Shown here in pieces: positions 61,673 to 64,000 of a stretch of DNA of 64,000 nucleotides. Below the pieces are notes generated by a model that worked only from the letters and a program-made list of their open reading frames with translations, was not told the DNA's origin and did no database searches. The stretch is from CAVSQX01 sp963730225 (GTDB taxonomy: Bacteria; Planctomycetota; Phycisphaerae; Tepidisphaerales; Tepidisphaeraceae): NCBI GenBank assembly GCA_963730225.1, contig CAVSQX010000004.1:1178001-1242000 (forward strand). The letters are read 5' to 3'. Position 1 is the stretch's first letter; every line of letters begins with the position of its first letter. Both the position numbers and the translations under genes were made by a program.

Positions 61673-63254
61673 ATGGATGTTCGCAGAAAAAGCGTCCGCC
61701 TTGCTCCCTCGACCGGTACTCCGGCCGTCGGCTCTGAGCCTCAGAGCCGACGGCCAGGCTACTGGGAGAGGGGAAAGCCCATTGGCGCGCTGCTGCTGAT
61801 CCTGATTCTCTCTGTCACTTCGCCGGCCCAATCCACCCAACCCTCGACCGCCCCCGCCACCGAACCGGCCAAGGAAAAGATTTCCTCCACTCATCATCAG
61901 ATCGCCATCAACGGCACGACGCTCTCCTACACCGCCGTGGCCGGCGACATGGTCATGAAGGACGAATCGGGCAAGCCCAAAGCCGACATGTTTTTTGTTT
62001 CGTATCAATTGGACGGCCAATCCGATCCGGCCAGGCGACCGCTGATGTTCCTGTTCAACGGCGGCCCGGGCGCGGCGGCGGTTTGGCTGCACCTGGGCGC
62101 GGCCGGCCCGCAGACCATCGCCATGGGCCCCGACGATCTGCCGATCGGGCCGCCCTACCACTTGTCAGACAACTCCTCCACCTGGCTCGCCACCGCCGAT
62201 CTGGTTTTCATCGATCCCGTCAGCACCGGCTACAGCCGGCCGGCGCCGGGAGAATCGGCGGATCAGTTTCACGGCCTCAATGAAGACATCGCCTCCGTCG
62301 CCGATTTCATCCGGCTGTACCTCACCAAATACCGCCGCTGGGCCTCGCCGATTTATCTCGCCGGTGAAAGCTACGGCACCACCCGCGCCGCCGCGCTGGC
62401 CTACGAGTTGGCCGAGGTACAGGGCGTGGCCGTCAACGGCGTCATACTGGTTTCATCCGTGCTCGACTTCGAAACCCTCAGCGACAACGATCTCACTTAC
62501 GCCCTGTATCTGCCCAGCTACACCGCCGTGGCCTGGTACCACAAAAAGCTCACGCCCGAATTGCAGGCCGACTTCAACAAAGCCATCGATCGCGCTCGGG
62601 CTTTCACATTGGAGCAGTACATTTTCGCACTGACCAGCGGCGCGGCGCTGACGCCGCAGCAGCACGACCACATCGTGCAACAGGTTTCATTTTTCACCGG
62701 GCTGCCGGCCGATCTGATCGAGCGCGGCAATCTCGCGCGTTAAACCATCTTATTTCGAGAAGGAACTTCTCGGTGACGGACATCAGATCATCGGCCGATT
62801 TGACGGCCGAATCACCGGCTACGATCCCAGCGCTATTGAAACCCGACCGAGCTACGATCCCAGCCTCAGCCATTATTTTCCCGCCTATTCCTCCATGTTC
62901 AACGACTACATCCGCCGCGATTTGAATTACGAGAACGATCTTCCCTACCACGTGCTGATCGGCGTCGACTGGAATTGGGGCAACAAGGAAGGCGGCTACA
63001 CCAACGTCGTGGACGACCTTCAAGATGCTCTGCTTCAGCATCCGCGCATGCGCGTGATGTTCGTCAGCGGATATTACGATCTGGCGACGCCATTCTTCGT
63101 CGCCGATTACACGATCGACCGCCTTCAGCTCCCGCCCGAGATTCGCGCCGATGTCACCCACGAGTATTTCCCCGCCGGGCACATGATCTATCACCAGCAC
63201 GAATCGAAGCAGAAGCTGGCCGACCTTGTCGCCAAATTCGTCGCCTCCAACTGA
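61673..63254 (+). pseudogene. S10 serine carboxypeptidase, frameshifted
   Basis: The catalytic Ser is in 'AGESYGTTRAAALAYE' and the oxyanion region in 'MFLFNGGPGAAAVWLHLGAA'. The first frame ends at TAA 62743 after 'LIERGNLAR'. The next frame continues from 62742 with 'KPSYFEKELLGDGHQIIGRF' and ends at 63254 with the catalytic Asp ('SGYYDLATPFF') and His ('YFPAGHMIYHQ'). One indel at 62735-62745 rejoins about 525 residues. The signal peptide ('IGALLLILILSVTSPAQS') lies after a hairpin repeat, so the true start may be downstream of 61673. Secreted exopeptidase. It begins four bases after dnaA. Confidence 0.82.
61723..61755. repeat. Perfect hairpin repeat in the S10 gene start
   Basis: GGCCGTCGGCTCTG (61723-61736) and CAGAGCCGACGGCC (61742-61755) form a perfect 14-bp stem around AGCCT. 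The sequence around it, GGTACTCCGGCCGTCGGCTC, is matched by a diverged copy near 63946-63969 after the glycosylase. It is a short interspersed palindromic repeat; here it falls within the nominal N-terminal codons of the carboxypeptidase. Confidence 0.6.
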
Positions 63255-63256
63255 AC

Positions 63257-63969
63257 ATGCCGTCGAGCAAACATCCCGTTTTCAAAACGAAGCGCGATTT
63301 TCATCGGGCCGCCAAAGTGCTGCGGACGAAGGATCCCCGCCTGGCCCGCTGCATGGATTTGCCGATTGAATGGCGAATCAATTTCACGCAGTCGCCGTAT
63401 ACGACGCTGTTCCGAGCCATCGTGCACCAGCAGCTCGCACCCGCCGCCGCGTCGACCATATTGAACCGAGTCAAAGCCCTGTTCGGCGACGACTTTCCCC
63501 AGCCCGATCAGCTTTTGAAAATGCCGATCCCGAAGTTGCGGAAAGCCGGATTATCGAAGTCGAAAACTAAAGCCCTGCGCGATCTTTCCGCCAAAGCGCT
63601 CGATGGAACGCTGCCCAGCGCGGCCGACATCGTCGCTGCTCGGGCGATGAAGAAATCATCGAACGACTCACCTCCATTTACGGCGTCGGGCGCTGGACGG
63701 TGGAGATGCTGCTGATTTTCAATCTCGGCCGCACCGACGTTTTTCCCGTCGGGGATTTCGCCCTGCGGAAAGGACTCGCTCAGGTTTTCCGAATGAAGGA
63801 GCATCCCCCGCATCGCGATCTGATCGCTTTGGCCGAGCGCTGGCGGCCGCATCGCACCGTCGCTTCGCTGTATCTTTGGAATTCGCTGCGAGCCAAGGCG
63901 GCGCGGCGAAAAAAGATTGAACGTGCCGTCCACCACTCCCTCGCCCGGTACGCCGGCCTTCGGCTCTGA
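63257..63969 (+). pseudogene. AlkA-type DNA-3-methyladenine glycosylase, frameshifted
   Basis: The enzyme removes alkylated bases. The first frame starts at ATG 63257 and reads 'YTTLFRAIVHQQLAPAAAST' (the HhH-GPD hallmark), 'KLRKAGLSKSKTKALRDL', and then breaks after 'DIVAARAM' near 63640-63650. The next frame gives 'DEEIIERLTSIYGVGRWTVE' (the helix-hairpin-helix), 'MLLIFNLGRTDVFPVGDFAL' with the catalytic Asp, and ends at 63969. One indel gives about 237 residues, the normal length. It begins three bases after the S10 gene and may be co-transcribed. Confidence 0.85.
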
Positions 63970-64000
63970 GTCTCAGCCTGGAAAGGGGAGGGGTACAGAA

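Noticed and set aside
60851..62161. 436-codon minus-strand frame opposite dnaA
   Set aside because: Shadow of dnaA and the S10 gene.

Overview
The window looks like chromosomal DNA of a GC-rich, Gram-negative planctomycete, most likely of class Phycisphaerae. This is an inference from gene style, not from a marker-gene comparison. The signs are two PEP-CTERM surface proteins with exosortase-type tails, DUF1559-like pseudopilins carrying an N-terminal methylation motif, a secreted protein starting with a LEPR-like 'LEDRKLLSA' signal, a membrane protein ending in the 'CGYDLRATP' zinc-ribbon tail, a single flagellin, and core genes (gyrB, dnaA, fumC, mdh, aat) scattered among hypothetical genes.

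Layout. 1-12.8 kb: the 3' part of a large secreted beta-propeller-like protein, aat, two membrane proteins, a fused pseudopilin, a PEP-CTERM protein behind a strongly folded leader, a serine hydrolase and a second pseudopilin. 12.9-21.9 kb: an integrative element of about 9 kb inserted in the 5' part of a tRNA-Val(GAC) gene. It is bounded by a 23-bp direct repeat and carries a tyrosine integrase, a primase/DUF3987 replication protein, two small HTH proteins, several unknown genes and a HAF-repeat PEP-CTERM cargo gene. 21.9-28.3 kb: an AraC regulator, a Ycf46-like AAA ATPase, a PKD-like secreted protein, a terminase-small-subunit-like HTH protein and two tandem lipoproteins. 28.4-37.5 kb: gyrB, a HEAT/TPR protein, a duplicated-domain QueD, an orphan PilT-N-like protein, an outer-membrane barrel, a HAD phosphatase and an Eis-like acetyltransferase. 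37.6-43.4 kb: an operon of a VWA-like protein, ExbB, two ExbD proteins and a long repeat protein. 43.4-64 kb: mdh, a sugar-dehydrogenase-like lipoprotein, a GH31 glycosidase, a NitT/TauT-type ABC transporter, a sugar-phosphate isomerase, a nucleotidyltransferase pair joined to fumC, flagellin, FmdB, RNase D, a deoxyhypusine-synthase-like protein, a family-4 uracil-DNA glycosylase, dnaA, an S10 carboxypeptidase and an AlkA-type glycosylase.

At least eight conserved genes, with nine break points, are split by single frameshifts while the protein on each side stays recognisable. The even spread and lack of other decay suggest sequencing or assembly indels rather than pseudogenes. I give each as one gene spanning the break.

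The most notable items are the integrative element, which separates the tRNA from its apparent native promoter and appears to supply a replacement; the paired palindromic repeats flanking its replication module; the structured RNA leader at 9.1-9.3 kb; and the VWA/ExbB/ExbD operon whose VWA metal site has lost its first aspartate.
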